A DNA stretch of 26,140 nucleotides. It comes from a virus. Below, piece after piece: positions 1 to 6,127 of this stretch; position 1 is the first letter of the stretch; every line of letters begins with the position of its first letter. A program made the translations under genes and the position numbers. Below the pieces are notes generated by a model. It had not been told where the DNA came from and ran no database searches. It was given only the letters and a program-made list of their open reading frames with translations. The stretch covers positions 1 to 26,140 of the IMG/VR virus record IMGVR_UViG_3300020197_001086; one strand, 5' to 3'.

Positions 1-323
1 TTTCAACCTCTCCACCTCAACGGCAACGAATGCCTGTGGAGAAAACACGTATATCCACCATCTGGCCTTGGTGGTCATAAGCCCTGACGGTTTCCAGCCC
101 TTGCCACCAGGATTCTGTTCAACCTCTACGACCATCCTGCCGATTGCGATACTGGTCGTACTTTACTTCGAACAAGGACTTGTCCAGGCACTGCAAGAAA
201 CCTTCTACAATCTTTTCCCCGTTGCCTGCCAACGGCCAAATCATTCTTCCAGTTTATTCTTCGCCTTGCGGTGTATTCTATGTCGTGAGAAGGCTGGTAG
301 CCCTCGGTCTTTTTTGTTGGCAT
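1..323 (-). pseudogene. frameshifted nuclease-like phage gene, partial at left edge
   Basis: The coding signal moves through three frames. It starts at an ATG (323) behind a good Shine-Dalgarno (AAAGGAGATTGAC) and reads MPTKKTEGYQPSHDIEYTA. From about 244 a second frame reads MIWPLAGNGEKIVEGF and FEVKYDQYRN. From about 140 a third frame reads GRMVVEVEQNPGGKGW and runs off the window. Joined, these look like one protein with an E-V-K signature and an E-Q-N-P segment, which I recall from small phage PD-(D/E)XK-type nuclease-like proteins; that family link is from memory. Both shifts have the same sense: one extra base near 245-252 and one near 139-147. The gene begins 4 nt after the stop of the preceding membrane-protein gene and closes the visible part of the minus-strand operon. 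Real decay or assembly error cannot be told apart here. Confidence 0.55.
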
Positions 324-324
324 G

Positions 325-498
325 TCAATCTCCTTTTGTTAACTCATGCACATAATGCACGAAGATGGCGCATGCGGTTGCGATGGCCGCCATCTCTTGA
401 GTGTCGCCACTCAACGTAATTAATAGTACAGTAGAACCAGCAAAAGTAAACGAAAGACCAGCCGTAATCCTCCACAGCTTCTTAAAGAAGCTTGACAC
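325..498 (-). CDS. small membrane protein, 57 aa, GTG start
   Basis: The GTG start at 498 overlaps the TAG stop of the upstream gene (TAGTG), and the TGA stop lies one base before the ATG of the next gene, so the ORF fits exactly into the operon. The product begins with a basic segment (SSFFKKLWR) and has two hydrophobic stretches, roughly residues 11-29 and 37-50, ending in HELTKGD. The size and layout resemble phage holins or small inner-membrane proteins, but no family is recognised. The start rests on the overlap and the lack of an alternative. Confidence 0.6.
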   Translation of the reverse strand: MSSFFKKLWRITAGLSFTFAGSTVLLITLSGDTQEMAAIATACAIFVHYVHELTKGD

Positions 499-773
499 TA
501 GAATGTAATTAGGTTACTCGTTACGGCTGTACCAGCTTGAAGCTTCTGGTTTAGGCGCATCTGAATCTCTTCTTGGCTGATGATAGGCACTTGTCTACCA
601 CCCTTGGTCAACTTGTCTTTCTTGTTGCCCGCAAAAGTAATACTGTTCAACACGTGAACAAACGCCCTATCGTATGCCTCCAGGGCATCCTCTATGTTTC
701 TTGGCTGCGTTGCCACAACCAGTTCGGCTGCCACCTTAGCTGATGTCTGGGCGATTATCGTTTGGTCTGCCAC
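498..773 (-). CDS. conserved-looking hypothetical protein, 91 aa
   Basis: It starts at GTG (773) behind a clear Shine-Dalgarno (AAAGGAGAG) and overlaps the end of the upstream gene by 38 nt. The protein looks soluble and mostly helical: an Ala/Val-rich N-terminus (residues 1-25), then a helix-rich segment with IEDALEAYDRAFVHVLNSI, then a Lys/Gln-rich tail. There are no cysteine clusters or membrane segments. Its stop codon overlaps the GTG of the 57-aa membrane-protein gene. I do not recognise a family. Confidence 0.65.
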   Translation of the reverse strand: MADQTIIAQTSAKVAAELVVATQPRNIEDALEAYDRAFVHVLNSITFAGNKKDKLTKGGRQVPIISQEEIQMRLNQKLQAGTAVTSNLITF

Positions 774-966
774 GGCGTCTCTCCTTTACTTGCTGGGGTA
801 TGGTATCCCCTAATTGTTTTAATGTTAATTCTAACATAAGATTAGATATACGCCCAACCATTTTAATTTGAGCGTCACGCCATTGTAAAATATCTTCGAT
901 GGCCTTATCTGTTTCTTCTAACTTATCGTAATACACAAAAGTCTCCCTATTATAAAGCTGTTTCAT
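736..966 (-). CDS. hypothetical protein, 76 aa, helical
   Basis: It starts at ATG (966) inside the last 17 nt of the upstream glycosyltransferase gene. No clear Shine-Dalgarno is visible, so translational coupling is likely. The product is rich in charged residues and predicted helix, with a probable coiled-coil core around residues 13-60 (KLEETDKAIEDILQW and ISNLMLELTLKQL) and a basic, proline-containing tail (ERRRGRPNDNRPDIS). The tail codons lie inside the 38-nt overlap with the next gene. Function unknown. Confidence 0.6.
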   Translation of the reverse strand: MKQLYNRETFVYYDKLEETDKAIEDILQWRDAQIKMVGRISNLMLELTLKQLGDTIPQQVKERRRGRPNDNRPDIS

Positions 967-1681
967 TACTTACATATTTTAATATTCTACCACCATATAT
1001 GGTGTTTTGTACTCCGTTTTGACGGTACACCTTGGCTCCTAGCGTGCAGGTCACAGGATTAAAGACAAAGCCAGCTTGAGACAATCTTACCCAAAAGTAA
1101 GCGTCTGCCCCCGACCAATATTCGGGGTTATCAGGCCAGCCCATAACCGCATTGAACGCATCACGTCTGGTGCATACCTGGCTGTGGTCAAGGATATTAA
1201 AGCCATTGGACAGTTGTTTGGCACCCATGAAGTCTTTACCAATCACGCCGTCATAACGCGTACCAAGCGGTGTGCCATCCTCGGCAAACATGTCTTGACC
1301 GGAATAGGTTACAGCTTGGTTTAATCTTTCCATCTGTCGCACATGCATGATAAGTTTATGAGGATAAAAGTAATCGTCATGGGGCAGATAAAACAAGTAT
1401 TTGCCCTTTGAATATTCTTTGACGGCGGTGTTGATTTGCGTGGCGTATCGTGCGGTTTTGTATCTGTCTTCTTCTGATACATCCGACACAAAGTATTTAA
1501 AGTTTGGAAACTTGGCGTGATAGTACTTTAATACGTCGCGTACCTCTGGTTCCGATGAATTGTCATCAGCCACGATGATTTCAAATTTATCTTCTGGAAA
1601 TCTTTGTTTGGTGCAGGACAAAATAGCTTTGTCCAGATATCGAGCGCCGTTGTAGCTGGTGATGATGATGGACGCTATCAC
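950..1681 (-). CDS. family 2 glycosyltransferase (GT-A fold), 243 aa
   Basis: This is a family-2 glycosyltransferase, expected to move a sugar from an activated nucleotide donor to an acceptor. The N-terminus ASIIITSYNGARYLDKAI (residues 3-20) is the usual GT-A opening. IIVADDNSS (36-43) supplies the nucleotide-binding aspartates, and LPHDDYFYP (99-107) carries the DXD-like metal-binding pair. A later W-S-G-A-D-A-Y-F-W segment fits the acceptor side. I choose the GTG at 1681, which forms a GTGA overlap with the methyltransferase stop and gives a standard N-terminus; an ATG five codons upstream (1696) is the alternative. The neighbours suggest it acts in one glycan pathway with the methyltransferase and the 587-aa enzyme. 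Confidence 0.85.
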   Translation of the reverse strand: MIASIIITSYNGARYLDKAILSCTKQRFPEDKFEIIVADDNSSEPEVRDVLKYYHAKFPNFKYFVSDVSEEDRYKTARYATQINTAVKEYSKGKYLFYLPHDDYFYPHKLIMHVRQMERLNQAVTYSGQDMFAEDGTPLGTRYDGVIGKDFMGAKQLSNGFNILDHSQVCTRRDAFNAVMGWPDNPEYWSGADAYFWVRLSQAGFVFNPVTCTLGAKVYRQNGVQNTIYGGRILKYVSNETAL

Positions 1682-2190
1682 TTGATAGCCCAGCATCTCA
1701 AATCTGCGTGCACCATCGGCTTTATGAAAGATGTTTCAAACTTACCGAAATGTTTCTTTAGTGTCTGACGCAGTTGCCATTCACCGATGTTTGCGTAATG
1801 CTCCCATTCGTATGGTGCATTGCCGTGCACACCAGAGTGTGGTGGGCGCGTCTCACCACCCATGGTGGCAATGAACAAGCCGCCTTTACGCAGGCTTTCT
1901 GACGCATTGTAAATGATATCCTGCCATACTGGCGTGTGTTCGAAAACCTCGCAACAAACAATGACATCAAAACTATTGGGCTTGATATAAACAGAGGCGT
2001 TAATAACTTCGTCAACACCAGGACCAGACTGCATGTCAATGCCGTGGTATGTTTTGGAGAACTGTTCTATTACATCTCTTGCCGAACCGTTGATGTTCAA
2101 CGAACCGATGTCCAACACGTCAAGGTTCTCTTTGTCTTGACGCCAATTGTGAAACGATTGGAACACCCAATCATGTGCTGCTCCGTGCAT
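1678..2190 (-). CDS. SAM-dependent class I methyltransferase, 170 aa
   Basis: A class I Rossmann-fold methyltransferase of the Methyltransf_11/23 type. Motif I is VLDIGSLNINGSAR (residues 25-38). The acidic residue after strand 2 is D52 in HGIDMQ. Strand 4 is FDVIVCCEVFEHT (74-86) and the post-motif LRKGGLFIAT spans 100-109. It starts at ATG 2190 with GGAG 6 nt upstream and a TAATG overlap with the 587-aa glycosyltransferase, and its stop overlaps the GTG of the next glycosyltransferase. Between two sugar-transfer enzymes, it probably methylates a sugar or an intermediate of the same glycan. A DNA or protein substrate is not excluded, but no DNA-methylase motif (DPPY/NPPY) is seen. Confidence 0.8.
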   Translation of the reverse strand: MHGAAHDWVFQSFHNWRQDKENLDVLDIGSLNINGSARDVIEQFSKTYHGIDMQSGPGVDEVINASVYIKPNSFDVIVCCEVFEHTPVWQDIIYNASESLRKGGLFIATMGGETRPPHSGVHGNAPYEWEHYANIGEWQLRQTLKKHFGKFETSFIKPMVHADLRCWAIK

Positions 2191-3953
2191 TACTTACTCC
2201 ATTTCTCTTCAAATATTTTTTTATCATTATTTACTGTTTTAGCAAAGTTCTTTGGCGGGTCTTTGTCCACTGTTTGCGAGTGTGCGTGATGACACTTGGC
2301 CTTGTTGGTTATCAGACACATGCGCCCTTGCGCATTCACCCAATTGACCAAATCATCGTCACCATACCACCACTTCATGCGTTCATCAAACGACCATGAT
2401 TGAGCCAGGTCAGATGCCAGCATCATGGCAAAGCCAGCCATGCCACCAGTGCCATCGTATCTACCACGGCACGTGCTGTGGGTAATTACATCCACCTCGC
2501 CTACACCACTGTAGTTAGGGCATACAAGCCCCAAGCGTGGGTCCTCATCGAGAGCTGCAACCAGACCCGCAACGGTCCCCTTATCAATGGTTACGTCGTC
2601 GTTGAGGAACAAGACATGGTTTTCCTTCGCCAAAGCCATTCCTGCATTCCACATGTGATGAATGCCCACGCCACGGGGTACGTATATCTTTATAACAGAG
2701 TCGGGTATACCAGCCACCACATCAGCTGATTCGTGTCCGTCCACCACCACAACGATTTTAGAGACCTTCTCAGAGCCCATTAGAACGCTTATGAGGCGTG
2801 TTAGGCCCGACTTGTTGGATTTGGTAGGGATAACCACCGTAGCTGAGCTTGTGGCGTTTCTATACCAAAACATATTTTTAATTAATCTTTCATCATTTGG
2901 TGCATGCTCCAGGGCATCCAGTCCGTGCTGTAGGGCACGTTCGTGCAATCCTAAGCGATAGCAAGCCAAAGCAGCCAGGTCATGACCCATCCAACCCCAA
3001 GCCCAAGCCTCAGTTAGATACAGTTGACCTCTATCTTTTAGTCTCAAGGCTCTGTCAGCAGCCATCAAGCATGGAATCCAATCATTGTTTTTATAATAAT
3101 ATTGTGCCAGCTCCAACCATGGTTCTCTTCCCCATGGATACTCTGCACAAGCGCGCAACAACCAATGCTCAGCGCTATCAGGAAGCATCTTAGCTAAATA
3201 GCGCATGGAGAATCCACGCTCTGGTGCCCAAGTACTTCTTTCCATAACCAGGTGGCGCTTGAACAACTTTATTGCTTCTTCATTGCGACCATAATAATAT
3301 AATTCTCTGGCGCAATAATAAGTATTTCTATCATCTTCTGGGTCTTCTTCAACTGCTTGTATCAGCAATGGAAGATACGAACCACGACTCTTGGTGTTGT
3401 CAGCAAAGTGGTAAATGCGTACGTCACAGAACGCCTGACGTTCCTGAAAACCTTCTTGGGTTATGTTAACTTCATGCACTGGATGCTTCCAGCGGTGGCT
3501 GAATCGAGCGGTTATCTTGTCACCATGATACTGCAATCCTGGCTTGCCACGCTCAATGGTTGCCCACTCATCAACGATGCCATCGTCATCATGTACGAAT
3601 TCTTCCCAGTTCCACGTGTACAAATAGCGTGGACGATTGACAGAACCATCGGTAGGCACAGCTTCCAAAGCTTTACGCCAGCCGCGCCCCAACAATTCAT
3701 CAACATCCAAATTAATAATCCAATCAACATCATCAGGAATCAAATCCAATAGATGATTACGAGCTTTGGCAAAGTGCCAAGGGTTGATGACCTGTTCGTG
3801 TACGATGATACCAAGTTCTTTGGCTAGGGCCACAGCATTGTCTGTTGAGCCTGTATCCAATAGGATACGGTAATCGGCATCAGCACATGATTCAGCCCAA
3901 CGACGAATGAACTTTTCTTCGTTCTTCATGATTGATACTACGGCTACTTTCAT
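2190..3953 (-). CDS. bifunctional glycosyltransferase with TPR-like middle, 587 aa
   Basis: Two family-2 glycosyltransferase domains flank a helical repeat region. The N-terminal domain (about 1-100) opens with VAVVSIMKNEEKFIRRW, then LLDTGSTDNA (31-40) and a DVDE motif (83-86). Residues about 205-355 look like tetratricopeptide repeats (YYCARELYYYGRNEEAIKLF and similar helices). The C-terminal domain (about 370-587) opens with ATVVIPTKSNKSGLTRLI and has LFLNDDVTID (448-457), the metal/nucleotide aspartates of a second GT-A fold. N-terminal-GT2-plus-TPR proteins occur in bacteria; the added second GT domain makes this a double enzyme. The start at 3953 is supported by AAGGAGAGAG and an ATGA overlap. 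It is the largest enzyme of the minus-strand operon. Confidence 0.85.
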   Translation of the reverse strand: MKVAVVSIMKNEEKFIRRWAESCADADYRILLDTGSTDNAVALAKELGIIVHEQVINPWHFAKARNHLLDLIPDDVDWIINLDVDELLGRGWRKALEAVPTDGSVNRPRYLYTWNWEEFVHDDDGIVDEWATIERGKPGLQYHGDKITARFSHRWKHPVHEVNITQEGFQERQAFCDVRIYHFADNTKSRGSYLPLLIQAVEEDPEDDRNTYYCARELYYYGRNEEAIKLFKRHLVMERSTWAPERGFSMRYLAKMLPDSAEHWLLRACAEYPWGREPWLELAQYYYKNNDWIPCLMAADRALRLKDRGQLYLTEAWAWGWMGHDLAALACYRLGLHERALQHGLDALEHAPNDERLIKNMFWYRNATSSATVVIPTKSNKSGLTRLISVLMGSEKVSKIVVVVDGHESADVVAGIPDSVIKIYVPRGVGIHHMWNAGMALAKENHVLFLNDDVTIDKGTVAGLVAALDEDPRLGLVCPNYSGVGEVDVITHSTCRGRYDGTGGMAGFAMMLASDLAQSWSFDERMKWWYGDDDLVNWVNAQGRMCLITNKAKCHHAHSQTVDKDPPKNFAKTVNNDKKIFEEKWSK

Positions 3954-4600
3954 TCTCTCTCCTTGAAAGTATAGAAGTAAAGTTCATCATCTGATTCTGA
4001 AACCCAACGTGAACCCGTGTGCTCACAGGAGAACTCACGTGAGAATATCTTCCAGTCTGGTTTCTCCAGTTTCTTTGTTATCCACGAACCACCATCCATC
4101 CACAAGATACGGTTGTTTGGCTGTATAAAGAACTGTCCACCCTCACCTTCGAACACATGACCACACTTGTGGCCTGCAGCATACTCGCCGTAGCCTGACG
4201 TGTATTGTGCGCCAAGGCACCAGTCGAGTGTGAACATGTACCTGGCCTTGTGTTGGCTGTGGTCTTTCAACCATATCATGGCGCCACGGTTCTTGCAGTA
4301 ATCGATGATGTTGCACGACACGTTGTAGCCCACAGAATCCCACAGCTGTATCCAGTCAAGCGGATAGGCAGTGGGCGTATCAACCCACAGGCTTGTCAAA
4401 TATTGGATTGGCACTCTTGCATGCTGGCTACCGTACTCGGTCATGACGCTGAATAGCCCGCAGCGTTGCGGTATTGAAGTGTACATAAATACTTCTACGG
4501 GAATTCGTTCGTTAGTTGGTGACGGGTCTTCGTCGTACAAGAACGCTGTGTCCATGCCCGCATAAAAATACGGAACGTTAATGTTTAGATAATTGCTCAT
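3950..4600 (-). CDS. hypothetical protein, 216 aa
   Basis: I choose ATG 4600 (MSNYLNINVPYFY), which has GGAAAAAG upstream inside the preceding small gene; an in-frame ATG at 4666 would add 22 residues of non-conserved look. The protein is soluble and rich in aromatic residues, Cys and Trp (WVDTP, WIQLWDSVGYNVSC, FTLDWCLGAQYTSGYG, GHKCGHVFEGEGGQFF, ILWMDGGSW). The aromatic, beta-rich composition fits a sugar- or glycan-associated protein, but no catalytic motif is recognised. Its stop overlaps the start of the 587-aa glycosyltransferase (ATGA), so it probably serves the same pathway. Confidence 0.75.
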   Translation of the reverse strand: MSNYLNINVPYFYAGMDTAFLYDEDPSPTNERIPVEVFMYTSIPQRCGLFSVMTEYGSQHARVPIQYLTSLWVDTPTAYPLDWIQLWDSVGYNVSCNIIDYCKNRGAMIWLKDHSQHKARYMFTLDWCLGAQYTSGYGEYAAGHKCGHVFEGEGGQFFIQPNNRILWMDGGSWITKKLEKPDWKIFSREFSCEHTGSRWVSESDDELYFYTFKERE

Positions 4601-4694
4601 TATGCTTTTTCCATTGTCTGTATTCAAAATACGAGTAGACCGATTTACCCAGCAGCCATCCAGCAAGCAGGCTCATGAGCTGCCCGAACGTCAA
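4578..4694 (-). CDS. tiny membrane protein, about 38 aa, start uncertain
   Basis: The reading frame gives LTFGQLMSLLAGWLLGKSV then YSYFEYRQWKKHNEQ and ends at TAA (4578). It has one hydrophobic segment of about 15-18 residues followed by an aromatic and basic tail, a plausible small inner-membrane protein. Possible starts are TTG at 4694 and ATG at 4676; no strong ribosome site precedes either. The frame is open further upstream, without an ATG, to the TGA (4716-4718) that ends the preceding zinc-motif gene in the same frame. It overlaps the start of the 216-aa gene by 23 nt and contains that gene's ribosome site. Confidence 0.45.
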   Translation of the reverse strand: MTFGQLMSLLAGWLLGKSVYSYFEYRQWKKHNEQLSKH

Positions 4695-4715
4695 CGGGTC
4701 ATTCCATCCGTTCCA

Positions 4716-4886
4716 TCATTTCATCACCAATCCTTCCATGTCGTGCGCAGAGATGTTTTCGTTTACTCTGGCCATTTGTTCTCCTGTTATTGCGGCATCA
4801 TCCTTTAATTTAGGTTTGCCGCAACTAGGACAAATAGTAAGGGACTTCTTTGTAAACTTAACAGTCTTCTTTTTCTTTTTAGTCAT
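4716..4886 (-). CDS. small basic protein with CxxC motif, 56 aa
   Basis: The ATG at 4886 overlaps the end of the upstream 56-aa gene by 8 nt; another in-frame ATG at 4901 has no better ribosome site. The N-terminus is very basic (MTKKKKKTVKFTKKS), followed by a single Cys pair, C19-P-S-C22-G-K, and an acidic helical C-terminal half. One CxxC could make half of a zinc ribbon or an intermolecular site. The TGA stop is followed in the same frame by the ORF of the next tiny membrane protein. Function unknown. Confidence 0.55.
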   Translation of the reverse strand: MTKKKKKTVKFTKKSLTICPSCGKPKLKDDAAITGEQMARVNENISAHDMEGLVMK

Positions 4887-5049
4887 GGCACAACATTTCA
4901 AGAAAGAAACATTCGTCCACGGTCAACAAACCTTTAAGCATCGCCTGTTCATGTTCAGGGATTGGTTTGTCGGATTGGCCCGCAATCAAAAGATGTTTTA
5001 AATAATGCCAATAATCATAATCAACGAATTGCATTTCTTGTGTATTCAT
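4879..5049 (-). CDS. small hypothetical protein, 56 aa
   Basis: A strong Shine-Dalgarno (CCGGAGGATATTAAA) precedes ATG 5049. The product begins MNTQEMQFVDYDYWHYLKHL, has a middle with SDKPIPEHEQAML, and ends LTVDECFFLEMLCHD. It is acidic and aromatic-rich, with no membrane segment. A 6-bp hairpin sits just upstream of the ribosome site. It is the first confident gene of the minus-strand left operon. No family recognised. Confidence 0.65.
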   Translation of the reverse strand: MNTQEMQFVDYDYWHYLKHLLIAGQSDKPIPEHEQAMLKGLLTVDECFFLEMLCHD

Positions 5050-5069
5050 TTTAATATCCTCCGGTTTTG

Positions 5070-5087
5070 GTCAGCGTTATTGCTGAC
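5070..5087 (-). promoter_or_regulatory. hairpin upstream of the 56-aa gene ribosome site
   Basis: On the minus strand GTCAGC-AATAAC-GCTGAC forms a perfect 6-bp stem with a 6-nt loop, about 8 nt before the GGAGG of the gene starting at 5049. It also covers the stop codon of the hydrophobic ORF at 5077-5295. It lacks a U-tract, so a translational operator or RNA-stability element is more likely than a terminator. Confidence 0.4.
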
Positions 5088-5295
5088 ACATACATAGTAA
5101 CACAATCCAGCAAGAACCACAACTTCTGGTCACATATTTTATGATTACAATCAAATCGCCGCAAAAAACAATTAAGCATAAATACCAAAGGAATAATACA
5201 AATGCTTGGTAAGAAGGAATTACAAACACTGGAAACAACCTCATATTAAACAATGCACTGCCTGCAAACAGAAATAGGTAGTCCACTTTGTTCAT
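5077..5295 (-). CDS. possible small membrane protein, 72 aa
   Basis: An ORF from ATG 5295 encodes a very hydrophobic peptide with two or three potential membrane segments (YLFLFAGSALFN, FVLFLWYLCLIVFC, LIVIIKYV) and a Cys-rich tail (SCGSCWIVLLCMCQQ). It is placed and oriented as the first gene of the left operon. No Shine-Dalgarno is visible before the ATG and the AT-rich DNA favours hydrophobic codons by chance, so it may be an untranslated leader instead. Confidence 0.35.
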   Translation of the reverse strand: MNKVDYLFLFAGSALFNMRLFPVFVIPSYQAFVLFLWYLCLIVFCGDLIVIIKYVTRSCGSCWIVLLCMCQQ

Positions 5296-5322
5296 ATAGG
5301 GTACTTAAATTAAAGTAAGTAT

Positions 5323-5351
5323 TGTAACAGTTCTGTAACATTTCTGTAACA
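5323..5351. repeat. three TGTAACA direct repeats at 11-bp spacing (site 1)
   Basis: TGTAACA occurs at 5323-5329, 5334-5340 and 5345-5351, exactly one helical turn apart, with T-rich linkers. The same triple array occurs at 7349-7377. Phased 7-mers at 11 bp are the architecture of PhoB-type response-regulator sites. The array ends 8 nt before the -35 of a near-consensus plus-strand promoter. Confidence 0.75.
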
Positions 5352-5359
5352 ATTTAGGG

Positions 5360-5388
5360 TTGACAAATGGGTAAAACCCTGATACAAT
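5360..5388 (+). promoter_or_regulatory. near-consensus sigma70-type promoter, no gene downstream
   Basis: TTGACA (5360-5365), a 17-nt spacer and TACAAT (5383-5388) match the housekeeping bacterial promoter almost perfectly. A second TATAAT sits at 5394-5399. Transcription would run rightward from about 5395. No convincing plus-strand ORF follows for 2 kb, only minus-strand genes from 5902 down, so the product may be a non-coding or antisense RNA. Confidence 0.7.
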
Positions 5389-5399
5389 ATGGGTATAAT

Positions 5400-5767
5400 G
5401 GGGAAGGTCTATGCTTAAACGTACAGGATAAGTTAAGAATAATAAAAGAATAAGACCAGAACACTGGTCGTGGTCCCGCAACCCTACCAATGTCCTGGCC
5501 TTACACCATCTATTGTAACATCTTTTAGTTATCAATGCAACTTCTGTGCATAGATTCTATAGTGTCATGTGTCACTAGGGCCTGTAGCTGTAGGCACACC
5601 ACTGCACATCCTCATCTAGTCCAATGCGTAGTCTATAAGCATATAACATATACCCCTAGGCCACCCACACCCACCCCCCCCATCCTACCTAATCACATAA
5701 GATACTGAAACTATGCAGGGACAGACGGTAAATCTAAAATACCCCCACCCTTTATTTTAAAGATACT
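5400..5767. other. intergenic region without a convincing gene
   Basis: No ORF with a ribosome site is seen on either strand. The stretch has a short inverted repeat GACCA-gaacac-TGGTC around 5452-5467, another TGTAACA near 5516, an imperfect palindrome from TAGTG (5560) to CACTA (5577), and a C-rich tract at 5664-5681. It follows the strong rightward promoter, so part of it may be a non-coding RNA. A replication or control region is also possible. Confidence 0.5.
5664..5681 (-). other. G-quadruplex-type tract on the minus strand
   Basis: The minus strand reads eight Gs, T, GGG, TGT, GGG, which satisfies the four-run G3 pattern with loops of 1-3 nt. It lies in the non-coding interval and is out of character with the AT-rich surroundings. 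A function is not shown. Confidence 0.45.
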
Positions 5768-5902
5768 CTATTGTTTTTCTTTTATTTCCTTTATGAATTC
5801 TTCCCAGTACCAGGCGTTTAGCAACTCTGGGTCGTAGATATACCACTCTGGGTGTTCAGGGTCATATAGGTTATGTTCTTTGTCTATATCATCATTATGC
5901 AT
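5768..5902 (-). CDS. small acidic aromatic protein, 44 aa
   Basis: ATG 5902 is preceded by AAAAAGGAAAATAAAATT. The product is strikingly acidic (13 Asp/Glu against 4 Lys) and rich in Trp/Tyr, with two YDPE motifs (NLYDPEHPEWYIYDPELL) and an acidic C-terminal helix (WYWEEFIKEIKEKQ). It stands alone in the non-coding interval, behind a likely terminator for the upstream minus-strand pair, so it would need its own promoter or readthrough. No family recognised. Confidence 0.55.
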   Translation of the reverse strand: MHNDDIDKEHNLYDPEHPEWYIYDPELLNAWYWEEFIKEIKEKQ

Positions 5903-5932
5903 AATTTTATTTTCCTTTTTTTGCCGGCGACT

Positions 5933-5963
5933 GTTTCGGGATGCTTAACGCTACCGTTTCGGG
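5933..5963. repeat. GTTTCGGG direct repeat
   Basis: GTTTCGGG occurs at 5933-5940 and 5956-5963, between the terminator hairpin and the 44-aa ORF. It could be an operator for the small gene on the minus strand. Only two copies are seen. Confidence 0.3.
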
Positions 5964-5970
5964 TATGAAC

Positions 5971-6006
5971 AACAAAAGCCCAGGTGGGGAGGAACTCCAC
6001 CTGAGC
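5971..6006 (-). terminator. intrinsic terminator of the 2OG-oxygenase transcript
   Basis: On the minus strand GCTCAGGTGG (6006-5997) pairs with CCACCTGGGC (5987-5978): ten pairs including one T-G wobble, with a 9-nt loop. TTTTGTTGTT follows directly. The location about 120 nt after the 2OG-oxygenase stop suits a rho-independent terminator of that transcript. Confidence 0.65.
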
Positions 6007-6085
6007 CTTTGCCGTTACTATTAATCTAACCTTCACTAGCAAGCCGGGGGGCCCTATGTCTTTCTTTCGATAACATTGCTAGCTA

Positions 6086-6107
6086 GTCTTGGGGCCTATC
6101 CCAAGAC
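6086..6107. other. hairpin GTCTTGGG/CCCAAGAC
   Basis: A perfect 8-bp inverted repeat (6086-6093 and 6100-6107) with a 6-nt loop lies in the 3' region of the 2OG-oxygenase transcript. No U-tract follows on either strand, so it may protect the 3' end or pause transcription ahead of the terminator at 5971-6006. Confidence 0.4.
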
Positions 6108-6127
6108 GTCTCTATTATAGCATATAA

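Noticed and set aside
4716-4718. TGA used as a sense codon
   Set aside because: Several genes end in TGA with ATGA or GTGA couplings, so TGA is a normal stop; only local readthrough remains possible.
5440-5520. Possible tRNA near the GACCA/TGGTC inverted repeat
   Set aside because: No T-arm consensus, anticodon arm or cloverleaf could be built.
5305-5535. Minus-strand ORF of 76 aa across the repeat array and the strong promoter
   Set aside because: No ribosome site and it covers the regulatory repeats; composition looks random.
5533-5709. Plus-strand ORF of about 59 codons behind the strong promoter
   Set aside because: No Shine-Dalgarno, odd Cys/His/Pro composition due to the C-rich tract, no recognisable features.
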